Positions 37,101-49,672 of a stretch of 64,000 nt of DNA are shown piece after piece. The stretch's first letter is position 1; every line of letters begins with the position of its first letter. Origin of the DNA: Amaranthus tricolor (taxonomy: Eukaryota; Streptophyta; Magnoliopsida; Caryophyllales; Amaranthaceae); contig NC_080053.1 in the NCBI RefSeq assembly GCF_026212465.1, forward strand, positions 1,976,038 through 2,040,037, written 5' to 3'. A program made the position numbers and the translations under genes. The notes beneath the pieces are model-generated. The model was not told the DNA's origin and searched no databases. It was given only the letters and a program-made list of their open reading frames with translations.

Positions 37101-39595
37101 GAACAAGGATCAATGATCATTGAAGAATGAACGATGAAGAATGAACAAGGATCAATGATCAATGAACAATGAACGATGAAGAATGAACAAGGATCAATGA
37201 TCATTGAAGAATGAACGATGAAGAATGAATATGGATCAATGATCATTAAAGAATGAACGATAAAGAATGAACAAGGATCAATGATCATTGAAGAATGAAC
37301 GATGAAGAATGAACAAGGATCAATGATCAATAATGAATGAACGATGAAGAATGAACAAGGATCAATGATTAATGAACAATGAACGATGAAGAATGAACAA
37401 GGTTCAATGAGCATTGAAGAATGAACGATGAAGAATGAACAAGGATCAATGATCAATGAACAATGAACGATGAAGAATGAAACAGGATCAATGAGCATTG
37501 TAGAATGAACGATGAAGAATATACAAGGATCAATGATTAATAATGAATGAACGATGAAGAATGAATATGGATCAATGATCATTAAAGAATGAATGATGAA
37601 GAATGAACAAGGATCAATGATCATTGAAGAATGAACGATGAAGAATGAACAAGGATCAATGATCAATGAACAATGAACGATGAAGAATGAACGAGGATCA
37701 ATGAGCATTGTAGAATGAACGATGAAGAATGTACAAGGATCAATGATGAATTATGAATGAACGATGAAGAATGAACAAGGATCAATGATCATTGAAGAAT
37801 GAACGATGAAGAATGAATATGGATCAATGATCATTAAAGAATGAACGATGAAGAATGAACAAGGATCAATGATCATTGAAGAATGAACGATGAAGAATGA
37901 ACAAGGATCAATGATCAATGAACAATGAACGATGAAGAATGAACCAGGATCAATGAGCATTGAAGAATGAATGATGAAGAATGAACAAGGATCAATGATG
38001 AATGAACAATGAAGGATGAAGAATGAACGAGGATCAATGAGCATTGTAGAATGAACGATGAAGAATGTACAAGGATCAATGATGAATAATGAATGAACGA
38101 TGAAGAATGAACAAGGATCAATGATCATTGAAGAATGAACGATGAAGAATGAATATGGATCAATGATCATTAAAGAATGAACGATGAAGAATGAACAAGG
38201 ATCAATGATCATTGAAGAATGAACGATGAAGAATGAACAAGGATCAATGATCAATGAACAATGAACGATGAAGAATGAACCAGGATCAATGAGCATAGAA
38301 GAATGAACGATTTAGAATGAACAAGAATCAATGATCATTGAAGATGGAACGATGAAGAATGAACAAGGATCAATGATCATTGAAGAATGAACGATGAAGA
38401 ATGAATATGGATCAATGATCATTAAAGAATGATCGATGAAGAATGAACAAGGATCAATGATCATTGAAGAATGAACGATGAAGAATGAACAAGGATGAAT
38501 GATCAATGAACAATGAACGATGAAGAATGAATCGGGATCAATGAGCATTGAAGAATGAACGATTTAGAATGAACAAGGATCAATGATCAATGAACAATGA
38601 ACGATGAAGAATGAACGAGGATCAATGAGCATTGTAGAATGAAAGATGAGGAATGTACAAGGATCAATGATGAATAATGAATGAATGATGAAGAATGAAC
38701 AAGGATCAATGATCATTGAAGAATGAACGATGAAGAATGAATATGGATCAATGATCATTAAAGAATGAACGATGAAGAATGAACAAGGATCAATGATCAT
38801 TGAAGAATGAACGATGAAGAATGAACAAGGATCAATGATCAATAATGAATGAACGATGAAGAATGAACAAGGATCAATGATTAATGAACAATGAACGATG
38901 AAGAATGAACAAGGATCAATGAGCATTGAAGAATGAACGATGAAGAATGAACAAGGATCAATGATCAATGAACAATGAACGATGAAGAATGAAACAGGAT
39001 CAATGAGCATTGTAGAATGAACGATGAAGAATATACAAGGATCAATGATTAATAATGAATGAACGATGAAGAATGAATATGGATCAATGATCATTAAAGA
39101 ATGAATGATGAAGAATGAACAAGGATCAATGATCATTGAAGAATGAACGATGAAGAATGAACAAGGATCAATGATCAATGAACAATGAACGATGAAGAAT
39201 GAACCAGGATCAATGAGCATTGAAGAATGAACGATTTAGAATGAACAAGGATCAATGATCATTGAAGATGGAACGATGAAGAATGAACAAGGATCAATGA
39301 TCATTGAAGAATGAACGATGAAGAATGAATATGGATCAATGATCATTAAAGAATGAACGATGAAGAATGAACAAGGATCAATGATCATTGAAGAATGAAC
39401 GATGAAGAATGAACAAGGATCAATGATCAATGAACAATGAACGATGAAGAATGAACCAGGATCAATGAGCATTGAAGAATGAACGATTTAGAATGAACAA
39501 GGATCAATGATCATTGAAGATGGAATGATGAAGAATGAACAAGGATCAATGATTAATGAACAATGAACGCTGAAGAATGAACAAGGATCAATGAG

Positions 39596-40624
39596 TGACC
39601 AAGATGGTCAAGGTACAAGTGTCCAAGATGTCCAAGTCCAATCCAATGCAAGGGAATTAATTTTGTCCAAGTCTTATTTTGATCATAGCATGCACGGTCC
39701 AAATAAGTCATCAAATGGTTGTACTTTGCTAAGTATGACTAAGTACTTTGTTGAAAGTATAAATTAAAGGGTGTCGGTTACAAGGAATTAATTCCAAACA
39801 GTTTTGGAATACGAAGGGGCATGTTTTAAGGAGATTTAAAGCTGGTTTTTAATCTCATTTAAAGCTGCAGTTTTGGAATTCAAAGGGGCATGTTTTTAGG
39901 AGTATTTATGGCTGAATATTAACCTTTTTAAGTGGGGGTTACTAGGCATTATTGTAGGAGTAAAATGCAATAATAAAGAAGCTTAAATGGAGGAGTAAAT
40001 GGGAGTTACCAGGCAAATGAATGGGCTGTTTTGGATGTTACTTTGCACACTTGAAGGAGCCATGTGAAGAGTTTAATTGCTGGCCATTTCTTCCCTAGTT
40101 TTAATCTTTGTTTAATTAGTCTTAAGTGTGTGTAATGGAGATTAATGTGGACATTGATTAGCCACTTAATTCTCTTTTATTTTGTTGTCTTTTTATTTTC
40201 TTTTGTGAATTTATTTAGGCAAGTGAAAGGTTGTAATTATTTAATGTAAGAATGCTATATATAGCATACTTTGATGAATGAAAAACACATCCAGAAATTT
40301 GCCAAAAAACTTGTGTTTTGTTTATTGAACTTGACTTGTGTTTAGTCAATTTTAATTGTCCAAATTTGAGTGTTCCAAATTTGAAGAGTTAGAGTTTTAG
40401 TGAGAGTTCCTAAAACTAAAGCTTGTAGTTGACGATTTGGTGAGAGTTCCCTAATCTAAGCTACACCCAAACAAGTGAGTGAGTGTTCCTCCTTGTTATA
40501 TCCTCAAGTTTAGGGTGAGAGTTCCCCTAACTAATCTGATCATACTAAAAAAATATACCAAAAAACGTGTGACCCCTTTAACTTATCATTTTGTAACAAG
40601 GTTTCTCGTCTTGTTTACACATCA
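39596..40624 (+). repeat. 5' LTR of element B
   Basis: It begins TGACC and ends CACATCA. The first part repeats the polyprotein's last codons. A partial direct duplication (GGGGCATGTTTT near 39818 and 39887) lies in U3. Towards the end there are four spaced copies of a GTGAGAGTTCC-like motif near 40400, 40440, 40479 and 40515. Confidence 0.94.
40256..40263 (+). promoter_or_regulatory. Putative TATA box, element B 5' LTR
   Basis: TATATATA lies within GCTATATATAGC, about 360 bp before the LTR end, and recurs at 45578-45585 in the 3' LTR. It is the best TATA candidate in this LTR. Confidence 0.6.
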
Positions 40625-40626
40625 TT

Positions 40627-40644
40627 TGGCGCGTCAGGTAGGGG
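40627..40644 (+). other. Primer binding site of element B (tRNA not identified)
   Basis: TGGCGCGTCAGGTAGGGG begins two bases after the LTR and has the TGG expected opposite a tRNA CCA end. It clearly differs from the tRNA-Met site of families 1 and 3. I cannot assign the tRNA without a search. Confidence 0.72.
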
Positions 40645-40688
40645 GAGTTTTTCCATACACTTCCAAAGGGGTCGAATACCTACATATC

Positions 40689-43600
40689 ATGGGAGAGAAT
40701 CAAGATTTGAGGGTAGCTTTGGAAGCTCTCAATCGATCCATTGCTAGTCAAGAAAGGTTGGCCGAGACTAATGCCAATCTACAAGGGAATCTTGCTGCCT
40801 TAATGGCAAGACTCTTGAACGAGCAAGATAGGAGAGATCAAGATGAAGAACCTCCACCTAGGAGGGAGGATAGGAGTCTCAAAGTAGACGTCCCTTCCTT
40901 TGATGGGTCACTTGATCCAGAGAAGTACTTGGAATGGGAGAAATCCTTGGAAAGGTACTTTGAGTACAAGGATATTCAAGAAGAAGTGCAGAAATATAAG
41001 ATAGCCAAGGTGAAACTGAAGGGCTATGGTGACGGTTGGTTGCAAGGGGAACAAAGGGCACGTACCCTTAGGGGTAAAGCTCCCATATCAACTTGGAACA
41101 AGATGAAGAAACGGATGAGAGACCGTTTCATTCCTCACAATTACAAGCAAAGCCAATATGTGAAGTGGAGTACTTTGCAACAAAATGGAGATTCCGTGGA
41201 AGACTACATCAAAGAGTTTGATAGGCTTGCCATTGTGTGTGAAGTAACTGAAAATGAAGAGCTCAAAATGGGGCGTTTTGTAGCTGGGTTGGATCAAGAA
41301 TTACAAGACAAGCTTGAAGGTTACACTAACCTCACGTTTGTGGAAGCTTGCAAACTTGTGACCAAGTTTGATGCTAGGAGGAAAAAGAAGAAAACGCCTA
41401 CCACTACTCCAGTGGTGCGCAAACCACCCTTCACCTTGAAGGAGGGTTCTTCCTTTAGCAAGTCAAATGAAGCACTTAAGAAAGACAAGAAAGACTTCAA
41501 ACTTAGCGACATTGTCTGTTACAAGTGTGGAGGTAGAGGTCATTTCAAGAAGGATTGTCCTAACTCAAGAGCTTTAACAATCCAAGAGGTTAAGCTTATG
41601 GCCACGCAAAACATTAATTGGGAGGATTTTGAAACAGAAGAAGAGGAGATCGAGAATCCCAATGAAGAGGATGGGGAAGAAGATCATTGCTTTCCGGAGA
41701 TGGAGGACAAAACCAATCTGGTTGTTAGGAGGGCATTGCAAGCACGAGTGGAGGAGCCTTTGGCGCCACAAAGGCAACACATTTTCATCACCAAATGTAA
41801 AATTGGTGACGAGGTATGTGATTTAATTATTGACGGGGGTAGTGAGGCTAATACTGTGTCAAAGACTTTAGTGTCTAGACTTGGTCTTACCACCACTAAT
41901 CATCCACACCCTTACAAGTTGAGTTGGTTAGATTCTAATTCTAGTACGGGAGTTAGAAAGCAATGCATGGTTAGTTTTTCTATTGGTTCCTATCATGATA
42001 GTCAATTGTGTGATGTTGTGTCAATGGATGCTTGTCATATTCTGCTCGGTAGGCCATGGCAAACGGATAGAAAATCATTTCATGATGGATACCATAATAC
42101 ATACACTATAACTCACCAAGGGAAACAAAAAAAATTACACCCTTTACCACCCCCACGGCTTTCACAAAAACCACACAAAGAAATTTCTTTATTGTCCTTT
42201 AAAGAATTTGAGAGGGAGTTTGAAGGTGAGGGAGAGTTGTTCTTATTATATTCCAAAGAAATCCACGAAAAATTTGTGAGTCAAAATCCTAACTTGGCAC
42301 AATTGATTAAGGAATTTGAGGATGTTTTTCCTAATGAGTTGCCTAAGGGGTTACCACCTTTGAGAGGAATTGGGCATCAAATTGATCTCATTCCAGGCGC
42401 ACCATTGCCAAATAAACCTGCCTATAGATGTAATCCTTTAGAAACTAAGGAGTTACAACGTCAAATAGAAGAGTTGATGGGTATGGGTTATGTGCGTGAG
42501 TCTATGAGTCCGTGTGCTGTTCCTGCTCTTTTGGTTCCAAAAAAAGATGGTACTTGGCGTATGTGCATTGATAGTAGAGCTGTTAACAATATTACTATCA
42601 AGTACAGGTTTCCAATTCCTAGGCTTGATGACATGCTTGATGAGTTAAGTGGTTCGAAGGTGTTCTCAAAAGTTGATTTGAGAAGTGGTTACCATCAGAT
42701 TCGAATGAGGGAAGGGGATGAATGGAAGACAGCTTTCAAAACGAAGCATGGGTTGTATGAATGGCTCGTGATGCCGTTTGGTCTTACAAATGCACCTAGC
42801 ACTTTCATGAGATTGATGAACGAAGTGTTGAGGCCATTTCTTGGCAAGTTCGTGGTGGTATACCTTGATGACATCCTTATTTACAGTCGAGATAGGGATG
42901 AGCATTTGAAGCATTTACTTGAAGTTTTCACTGTTTTGAGAAAACAAAAATTGTATGGAAAACTTGAAAAATGTGATTTTATGTTATATGAGGTCAATTT
43001 TCTTGGTTACATAGTTTCAGGTGATGGCGTGAAGGTGGATCCTAGCAAGGTTGAAGCAATTCAATCATGGCCTAGTCCTAAAACACTCACGGAGGTCCGT
43101 TCTTTTCATGGACTGGCTTCTTTCTATAGAAGGTTTATCAAGAATTTTAGCACACTCATGGCTCCTATAACTGAGTGTACTAAAAAGGGGGCGTTCGAGT
43201 GGACTCCACAAGCTCAAAAGGCCTTTGAAGAAGTGAAGGAAAAAATGTGCAACACTCCTATTCTTGCACTTCCAAATTTTTCCAAGCCGTTTGAGGTTGA
43301 ATGTGATGCAAGTGGGAGAGGAATTGGCGCCGTGTTGATCCAAGAAGGGCGTCCAATCGCTTATTTTAGCGAGAAGTTGAGCCAAGGCAAGCTGAATTAT
43401 TCCACCTATGATAAAGAGTTCTATGCAATGGTAAGAGCTTTAGATCATTGGTCACATTGTTTGAGGCCACAACCGTTCATACTACATTCTGATCATGAGT
43501 CTTTAAGATTCATTCATGGCCAAAAGAAGCTGAATTCGAGGCATGCTAAGTGGGTGGAGTTCTTGCAAACATTTAACTTTTCCTCTAAATACAAGAGTGG

Positions 43601-45089
43601 GAAAGCTAATGTTGTTGCGGATGCCTTATCTAGAAGACATTCTCTACTTGGAGTGGTGGAAGCTAAGATTCTTGGTTTTGATTTGATCAAAGAGTACTAC
43701 AAGGAAGATGGTGATTTTAATGGCGTCATGGAGAAATGTGTTCATGGAGTTTATGATTTATTTTCCTTACATGATGGTTTTCTTTTCAAGGGAAATAGAT
43801 TATGCATTCCTAAGTGTCCAATTAGAAGTTTGTTGATTCATGAAGTTCATGGAGGAGGTCTAGCTGGTCACGTTGGGATTCAAAAGACAATGGAGCTTCT
43901 TCAAGCTCACTTTTACTGGCCAAAGATGTTAGCTACGGTTCATCATGTGGTTAGTCGTTGCTCTACTTGTCAAAGGGCAAAAATGGTGTTTCATAAGGGT
44001 CTTTACAAGCCTTTGCCAGTTCCCGAGAGACCTTGGGAAGATGTTAGTATGGATTTTATTGTAGCTTTACCTAGAACTCAAAGGGGTAAAGATTCAATAA
44101 TGGTGGTTGTTGATAGGTTCTCAAAAATGGCTCACTTCATTCCATGTCATAAAACTGAAGATGCCATGAAAGTGGCTAAGCTATATTTTGAGGAAGTGGT
44201 TCGTTTTCATGGGGTGCCACGCACCATTGTGTCCGATCGAGATACAAAGTTCCTAAGTCATTTTTGGAAGTCATTATGGCGTCTCATGGGAACTAAGTTG
44301 CTGTTTTCTACATCACATCATCCACAAACCGACGGTCAAACCGAGGTGGTGAATAGAGTTCTTGGTTCTTTGCTTAGAACATTGGTTAGTAAGAGCACCA
44401 AGGATTGGGATGTTAAGCTTGCTCATGCCGAGTTTGCTTACAATAGGACTCCTAGTGCTACTACAAGGTATTCACCTTTTGAAGTAGTCTACGGGGTTAA
44501 TCCCTATGTTCCTATTGATCTTATTGCTCTACCTCAAGATAAGTTTGTGCATGGAGGTGCAAAAGAGCAAGCCGAGTTCATGGTCAAGATTCACAAGGAA
44601 GTGAGGAAGAATATTGAAAAGGCCAATGAGACTTACAAGAAACAAGCCAACAAAAGAGTTAGAAACGTGAAGAACTTTGAAGTTGGTGACTTAGTGTGGA
44701 TTTACATGAGGAAAGAAAGATTTCCTAGTCAAAGGAAAAACAAGCTCATGCCACGAGCTGAAGGTCCATTTGAAGTAGTGGAAAAGATCAATGACAATGC
44801 ATACAAGGTTGATTTGGGTGGAAGGCATGGCGTCTCAAGTACGTTCAATGTGGGTGATCTTGCACTATATTATGATGATGAAGAATTGAGGGCAATTCCC
44901 TTTGAAGAAGAGGAGGATGACCAAGATGGTCAAGGTACAAGTGTCCAAGATGTCCAAGTCCAATCCAATGCAAGGGAATTAATTTTGTCCAAGTCTTATT
45001 TTGATCATAGCATGCACGGTCCAAATAAGTCATCAAATGGTTGTACTTTGCTAAGTATGACTAAGTACTTTGTTGAAAGTATAAATTAA
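40689..45089 (+). CDS. Element B Gag-Pol polyprotein (family 2)
   Basis: This 1466-residue frame encodes Gag, protease, reverse transcriptase, RNase H and integrase. The frame is open further upstream to an ATG at 40479 inside the LTR. I chose the ATG at 40689, 64 bp after the LTR, because its MGENQ start resembles the MGDNQ start of family 3 and the upstream part would be LTR and primer-site sequence. Landmarks: CCHC knuckle C277, C280, H285, C290; protease D382 in DGGS; RT D663 and YLDD at 725-728; RNase H D873 and D935; integrase H1054, H1061, C1091, C1094, then D1122, D1183, E1219 (D-x35-E). Codons from about 1411 lie in the 3' LTR. A run of acidic residues (315-333) follows the knuckle. 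No disabling change is visible. Confidence 0.94.
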   Translation: MGENQDLRVALEALNRSIASQERLAETNANLQGNLAALMARLLNEQDRRDQDEEPPPRREDRSLKVDVPSFDGSLDPEKYLEWEKSLERYFEYKDIQEEVQKYKIAKVKLKGYGDGWLQGEQRARTLRGKAPISTWNKMKKRMRDRFIPHNYKQSQYVKWSTLQQNGDSVEDYIKEFDRLAIVCEVTENEELKMGRFVAGLDQELQDKLEGYTNLTFVEACKLVTKFDARRKKKKTPTTTPVVRKPPFTLKEGSSFSKSNEALKKDKKDFKLSDIVCYKCGGRGHFKKDCPNSRALTIQEVKLMATQNINWEDFETEEEEIENPNEEDGEEDHCFPEMEDKTNLVVRRALQARVEEPLAPQRQHIFITKCKIGDEVCDLIIDGGSEANTVSKTLVSRLGLTTTNHPHPYKLSWLDSNSSTGVRKQCMVSFSIGSYHDSQLCDVVSMDACHILLGRPWQTDRKSFHDGYHNTYTITHQGKQKKLHPLPPPRLSQKPHKEISLLSFKEFEREFEGEGELFLLYSKEIHEKFVSQNPNLAQLIKEFEDVFPNELPKGLPPLRGIGHQIDLIPGAPLPNKPAYRCNPLETKELQRQIEELMGMGYVRESMSPCAVPALLVPKKDGTWRMCIDSRAVNNITIKYRFPIPRLDDMLDELSGSKVFSKVDLRSGYHQIRMREGDEWKTAFKTKHGLYEWLVMPFGLTNAPSTFMRLMNEVLRPFLGKFVVVYLDDILIYSRDRDEHLKHLLEVFTVLRKQKLYGKLEKCDFMLYEVNFLGYIVSGDGVKVDPSKVEAIQSWPSPKTLTEVRSFHGLASFYRRFIKNFSTLMAPITECTKKGAFEWTPQAQKAFEEVKEKMCNTPILALPNFSKPFEVECDASGRGIGAVLIQEGRPIAYFSEKLSQGKLNYSTYDKEFYAMVRALDHWSHCLRPQPFILHSDHESLRFIHGQKKLNSRHAKWVEFLQTFNFSSKYKSGKANVVADALSRRHSLLGVVEAKILGFDLIKEYYKEDGDFNGVMEKCVHGVYDLFSLHDGFLFKGNRLCIPKCPIRSLLIHEVHGGGLAGHVGIQKTMELLQAHFYWPKMLATVHHVVSRCSTCQRAKMVFHKGLYKPLPVPERPWEDVSMDFIVALPRTQRGKDSIMVVVDRFSKMAHFIPCHKTEDAMKVAKLYFEEVVRFHGVPRTIVSDRDTKFLSHFWKSLWRLMGTKLLFSTSHHPQTDGQTEVVNRVLGSLLRTLVSKSTKDWDVKLAHAEFAYNRTPSATTRYSPFEVVYGVNPYVPIDLIALPQDKFVHGGAKEQAEFMVKIHKEVRKNIEKANETYKKQANKRVRNVKNFEVGDLVWIYMRKERFPSQRKNKLMPRAEGPFEVVEKINDNAYKVDLGGRHGVSSTFNVGDLALYYDDEELRAIPFEEEEDDQDGQGTSVQDVQVQSNARELILSKSYFDHSMHGPNKSSNGCTLLSMTKYFVESIN
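44904..44917 (+). other. Polypurine tract of element B
   Basis: GAAGAAGAGGAGGA, all purine, abuts the 3' LTR and encodes acidic residues of the polyprotein. Confidence 0.85.
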
Positions 45090-45947
45090 AGGGTGTCGGT
45101 TACAAGGAATTAATTCCAAACAGTTTTGGAATACGAAGGGGCATGTTTTAAGGAGATTTAAAGCTGGTTTTTAATCTCATTTAAAGCTGCAGTTTTGGAA
45201 TTCAAAGGGGCATGTTTTTAGGAGTATTTATGGCTGAATATTAACCTTTTTAAGTGGGGGTTACTAGGCATTATTGTAGGAGTAAAATGCAATAATAAAG
45301 AAGCTTAAATGGAGGAGTAAATGGGAGTTACCAGGCAAATGAATGGGCTGTTTTGGATGTTACTTTGCACACTTGAAGGAGCCATGTGAAGAGTTTAATT
45401 GCTGGCCATTTCTTCCCTAGTTTTAATCTTTGTTTAATTAGTCTTAAGTGTGTGTAATGGAGATTAATGTGGACATTGATTAGCCACTTAATTCTCTTTT
45501 ATTTTGTTGTCTTTTTATTTTCTTTTGTGAATTTATTTAGGCAAGTGAAAGGTTGTAATTATTTAATGTAAGAATGCTATATATAGCATACTTTGATGAA
45601 TGAAAAACACATCCAGAAATTTGCCAAAAAACTTGTGTTTTGTTTATTGAACTTGACTTGTGTTTAGTCAATTTTAATTGTCCAAATTTGAGTGTTCCAA
45701 ATTTGAAGAGTTAGAGTTTTAGTGAGAGTTCCTAAAACTAAAGCTTGTAGTTGACGATTTGGTGAGAGTTCCCTAATCTAAGCTACACCCAAACAAGTGA
45801 GTGAGTGTTCCTCCTTGTTATATCCTCAAGTTTAGGGTGAGAGTTCCCCTAACTAATCTGATCATACTAAAAAAATATACCAACAAAACGTGTGACCCCT
45901 TTAACTTATCATTTTGTAACAAGGTTTCTCGTCTTGTTTACACATCA
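44918..45947 (+). repeat. 3' LTR of element B
   Basis: It is 1030 bp, TGACC to CACATCA, matching the 5' LTR apart from one base by eye. The polyprotein stop at 45087-45089 lies 172 bp inside. Confidence 0.94.
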
Positions 45948-46795
45948 GAACCAGAATCAATGAGCATTGAAGAATGAACGATTTAGAATGAACAAGGTTC
46001 AATGATCATTCAAGATGGAACGATGAAGAATGAACAAGGATCAATGATCATTGAAGAATGAACGATGAAGAATTAATATGGATCAATGATCATTAAAGAA
46101 TGAACGATGAAAAATGAACAAGGATCAATGATCATTGAAGAATGAACGATGAAGAATGAACAAGGATCAATGATCAATGAACAATGAACGATGAAGAATG
46201 AACCAGGATCAATGAGCATTGAAGAATGAACGATTTAGAATGAACAAGGATCAATGATCATTCAAGATGGAACGATGAAGAATGAACAAGGATCAATGAT
46301 CATTGAAGAATGAACGATGAAGAATGAATATGGATCAATGATCATTAAAGAATGAACGATGAAGAATGAACAAGGATCAATGATCATTGAAGAATGAACG
46401 ATGAAGAATGAACAAGGATCAATGATCAATGAACAATGAACGATGAAGAATGAACCAGGATTAATGAACATTGAAGAATGAACGATTTAGAATGAACAAG
46501 GATCAATGATCATTGAAGATGGAATGATGAAGAATGAACAAGGATCAATGATCATTAAAGAATGAACGATTTAGAATGAACAAGGATAATTTGTCATTGA
46601 AGAATGAACGATAAAGAATGAACAAGGATCAATGATCATTGAAGATGGAACGATGAAGAACGAACAAGGATCAATGATCATTGAAGAATGAACGATGAAG
46701 AATGAATATGGATCAATGATCATTAAAGAATGAACGATGAAAAATGAACAAGGATCAATGATCATTGAAGAATGAACGATGAAGAATGAACAAGG
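45948..46795 (+). repeat. 42-bp satellite array, short block between B and C
   Basis: These 848 bp are the same satellite in the same orientation, bounded by the B and C LTRs. They include unusual variants (ATTCAAGATGG near 46009 and 46261, AAGGATAATTTGTC near 46583) not seen elsewhere in the window. Element C starts directly after CAAGG at 46791-46795, which should be its target duplication; the partner copy lies beyond the window. Confidence 0.95.
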
Positions 46796-47972
46796 TGATA
46801 TAGATTGGTATGCCTCAAAACAAAACCAAGCTATAAGCACACGTAGTTTGCTGTTTCCGTTTAACGAATTTGTTTTTGTGATTTTAGTGGTTTTATAACA
46901 AGGGGAAAATGAAATGTATGTGTTGATTTTTCAAACTGAAAATGGCTTGCCAAAGGTTGCTTCGATACAGATACACCACGAAACAAATCTAAGGGCTCCT
47001 AAGAACACATTCAAACTTTAGCCAAAAGAATGAAAAGCATAGGAACTTCAAATTACTTAAACTAATCCAAGTTAAAGTAAATTGCAAATAAGAACAAGGA
47101 AAATTGCTCAAAGGGTTGTGTTTTGTATTATGCCAGCTGAATGCCTTCATTACATGAACTACAAGCCTATTTATACTAAAAGGAAATCAGCCCAACAAAA
47201 AATAAAAAAAAAAAAAAAAAAAAATTAAATTAAAAAGCAAAAAAATCAGAATGTTGCTTGTTTCTTAACGGCTAGGAATCCACTTGCAAGTCCACTTGCA
47301 AGTTGCATCTTACAATCTTCTATGGAAATAATTAGGCTATTTTGTAGTGCATAGCTATATCTTACAAAGTCTTCATAGGCTATTTTCTAGGCTGATTTGT
47401 TTTTTGTAGAAAAGATCTTCATGTAATAATGAACCAAAATCAGATTTCCCAACGGCTGAATTCTTGTATGATTTGCAAATATCTTCATATGTCCTTGGTT
47501 TATTTGCTGTCTCAAACAACTTGATTTTGCTAAATATATTTTTTTAATCTTCCACTTGCTGAACCTTCATATTTATATTCTTCATATTTCCTTGGTTTAT
47601 TTGCTTGATATTTTCAGCTGCTTGCTTGCGTTTCAATCGCATAATATTCGACCCATGAGCAAAATTAAATACTAAACTCAAATAAAAGAAAAGTACAACT
47701 CGACTAACTAAGCATGAGAAATGATTAAGTTTGATCCTAAACCTGGCTTAAATCATTTCGAAGAAAACAAAAGACCCAAATACTCGAAATAAAATAAACG
47801 ACTTAAATAATAAAACGACCCAAAAAAAAAAAAAAAAAAGAAGACTTAGTTTATGACTACGAAATTAAAGGATTTCAGTTTTGGACCTTGAATTTTAGCG
47901 TCTTCCATTTGATGCATCATTATATTGATCTTGGCTAGCTCAGCAGAACTAGATGTAGGTGATCCTACATCA
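46796..47972 (-). repeat. 3' LTR of element C
   Basis: It is 1177 bp and a reverse-complement relative of the A LTRs, with TGATATAGATTGG at the left end and CCTACATCA at the right. The difference in length from A is mostly in the poly-A/T tract near 47200. A TATTTATA at 47168-47175 is the TATA box seen in reverse. The polyprotein stop is inside at 47846. Confidence 0.93.
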
Positions 47973-47986
47973 TCCTCCCCTTCTTT
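47973..47986 (-). other. Polypurine tract of element C
   Basis: The plus strand shows TCCTCCCCTTCTTT next to the 3' LTR, the complement of the purine run seen in A. Confidence 0.85.
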
Positions 47987-49667
47987 GGAAAAGCTTGACC
48001 TCAAGCTTGGTAACATGTCCTCCTCATGAAATGTAATCAAATCTGCAACATTGAAAGTAGAAGACACACCATAGCTACTAGGTAGCTCTAGTTTGTAAGC
48101 ATTGTCATTTACTTTTTCCAAAATTTCGAACGGTCCATCAATTCTAGCACTTAACTTTGATTTCCTTTGTGTGGGAAACCTATCCTTTCTCAAGTAAATC
48201 CATACTAAGTCACCTTCTTTGAAAATCACTTCTTTTCTCTTTTGGTCCACTTTCTCTTTAACCTTATTATTCATTTTCTCAATCTTTTCCACAACTTGTT
48301 TATGCAACTTTTGGATCTCATTAGCTCTAGTCTCGGCATCATGGCTAAACTTCAAAGGTGTAGGAAAAGGCGTAAGATCTATAGGGGTTAAAGGATTAAG
48401 GCCATAAACTATAAAGAAAGGAGAAAAACCGGTGGTCTTGCTAGGAACTCGATTATAAGCAAATTCAGCATGTGGTAGCAATTGTTCCCATTGTTTAGGA
48501 TTCTTAGTAATGAGGGCACGCAACAAGGTTCCTAAGGTCCTATTGGTTACTTCGGTTTGTCCATCAGTCTGAGGGTGGCTAGAACTACTAAAGTTAAGCT
48601 TGGTTCCCATCTTTTTCCACAAAGTAAGCCAAAAATGACTAAGAAACTTTGAGTCTCTATCACTTACCATACTTCTTGCTATCCCATGTAGTCTTACTAT
48701 TTCTTTAAAATAAAGATTAGCAATGTTAACAGCATCATGTGTAGTATGACAAGGAATGAAATGGGCCATCTTAGAAAACCTATCAACAACAACCATAATG
48801 GAATCCTTATTGTTAGAGGTTCTAGGTAGTCCGCTTATGAAGTCTAAGCTCACATCTTCCCATGGATTTTGTGGTGTAGGAAGAGGTTGGTAAAGACCTT
48901 GAGACGTTTTGTGGGCTTTGGCTTTTAGGCATTGCACACACCTCTTAATAATATGAATGACATCTTTAGCAAGTTTCGGCCAAAAGAAGGTCTCACTCAC
49001 TAGAGCTATGGTCTTTTCTTCCCCAAAATGTCCTCCAAGTCCTCCCTCATGATATTCCTTAATTAAGGTCTCCCTAACACTATGTCTGGGCACACATAAT
49101 TGATTACCTCGAAAGAGATATCCTTGAAAGAGGTAAAAAAGTCCTTGAGGTTTGTTATGACATTTTTCAAATATTTCTCCAAAATCAACATCATCAATAT
49201 AACATTCTTTTAACAATTCCATCCCAACAACCTTAGTATTCAAAGTACTCAAAAGCAAGTATCTCCTAGATAAAGCATCAGCTCCGGTGTTTAATTTACC
49301 CGCTTTGTGTTTAATGGTGAAATGAAAGGTTTGTAGGAACTCGACCCACTTAGCATGTCTAGATTGAAGTTTGTGTTGGCTTTGAATGAATTTCAAGGCC
49401 TCATGGTCAGAATGTAACACAAATTCTTTTGCAATCAAATAATGTCTCCAATGTTCTAAACATCTAATAATAGCATAAAACTCTTTATCATAAGTAGAAT
49501 ACTTCCTTTTAGCATCATTGAGTTTTTCACTAAAGTAAGCAAGGGGTTTGTTGTTTTGAGTAAGAACACCTCCAATACCTACCCCAGATGCGTCACATTC
49601 TACTTCAAAGATATCCTCAAAATTAGGCAAAGCTAGAACAGGTGCGGTGGTAAGTTTGTCTTTGATG

Positions 49668-49672
49668 GTGTC
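49668..49672. other. Target-site duplication, left of element D (GTGTC)
   Basis: GTGTC directly precedes the TGATGAG start of the D LTR and recurs at 55632-55636. Confidence 0.95.

Larger units (their letters stand above)
27870..39595 (+). repeat. 42-bp satellite array, middle block
   Basis: This is the same satellite in the same orientation and, across A, in the same phase as the left block. It runs about 11.7 kb (roughly 279 units) to element B. The first 6.3 kb is four highly uniform 1512-bp repeats. From about 34800 the variant order becomes mixed, with units resembling the left block. The minus-strand frames, up to 358 codons at 36632-37708, are a by-product of the period. No gene or RNA is visible. 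Confidence 0.97.
39596..45947 (+). mobile_element. Element B: complete Ty3/gypsy retrotransposon (family 2)
   Basis: This 6352-bp element has 1029- and 1030-bp LTRs, a primer site, one 1466-residue gag-pol frame, a polypurine tract and a coding tail within the 3' LTR. By eye the LTRs differ by one base (extra C in an A run near 45893), so it is young. The flanks do not match: ATGAG precedes the 5' LTR, while GAACC follows the 3' LTR. The satellite also resumes at the wrong place in the unit. The likeliest cause is recombination between two family-2 copies or a rearrangement of one flank after insertion. Confidence 0.94.
47846..49672 (-). pseudogene. Element C gag-pol, C-terminal part (RNase H and integrase)
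   Basis: This 609-codon segment (including stop) corresponds to residue ~855 onward of the element A polyprotein. It contains the whole RNase H domain (first Asp in ECDAS), the integrase zinc-binding set, the D-D-E triad and the LTR-encoded tail. It is open and nearly identical to A. A frame-matching ATG lies across the D junction in the inserted LTR, so an open frame continues to 49693, but those first codons belong to D. It is disabled because D separates it from its start. Confidence 0.92.

Noticed and set aside
36632..37708. Long minus-strand frames in the satellite (here 358 codons) coding for a 14-residue hydrophobic repeat
   Set aside because: The 42-bp period is a multiple of 3, so a frame free of stops stays open automatically. 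Frames end wherever the GATTTAG variant adds a stop, starts are arbitrary Met codons in the repeat, and there is no promoter, signal or family similarity. Not called as genes.
40479..40688. Upstream 70-codon extension of the element B polyprotein from an ATG in the LTR
   Set aside because: It would translate the end of the LTR and the primer site. The ATG at 40689 fits the family start (MGENQ in B, MGDNQ in D) and the leader length of A and D.
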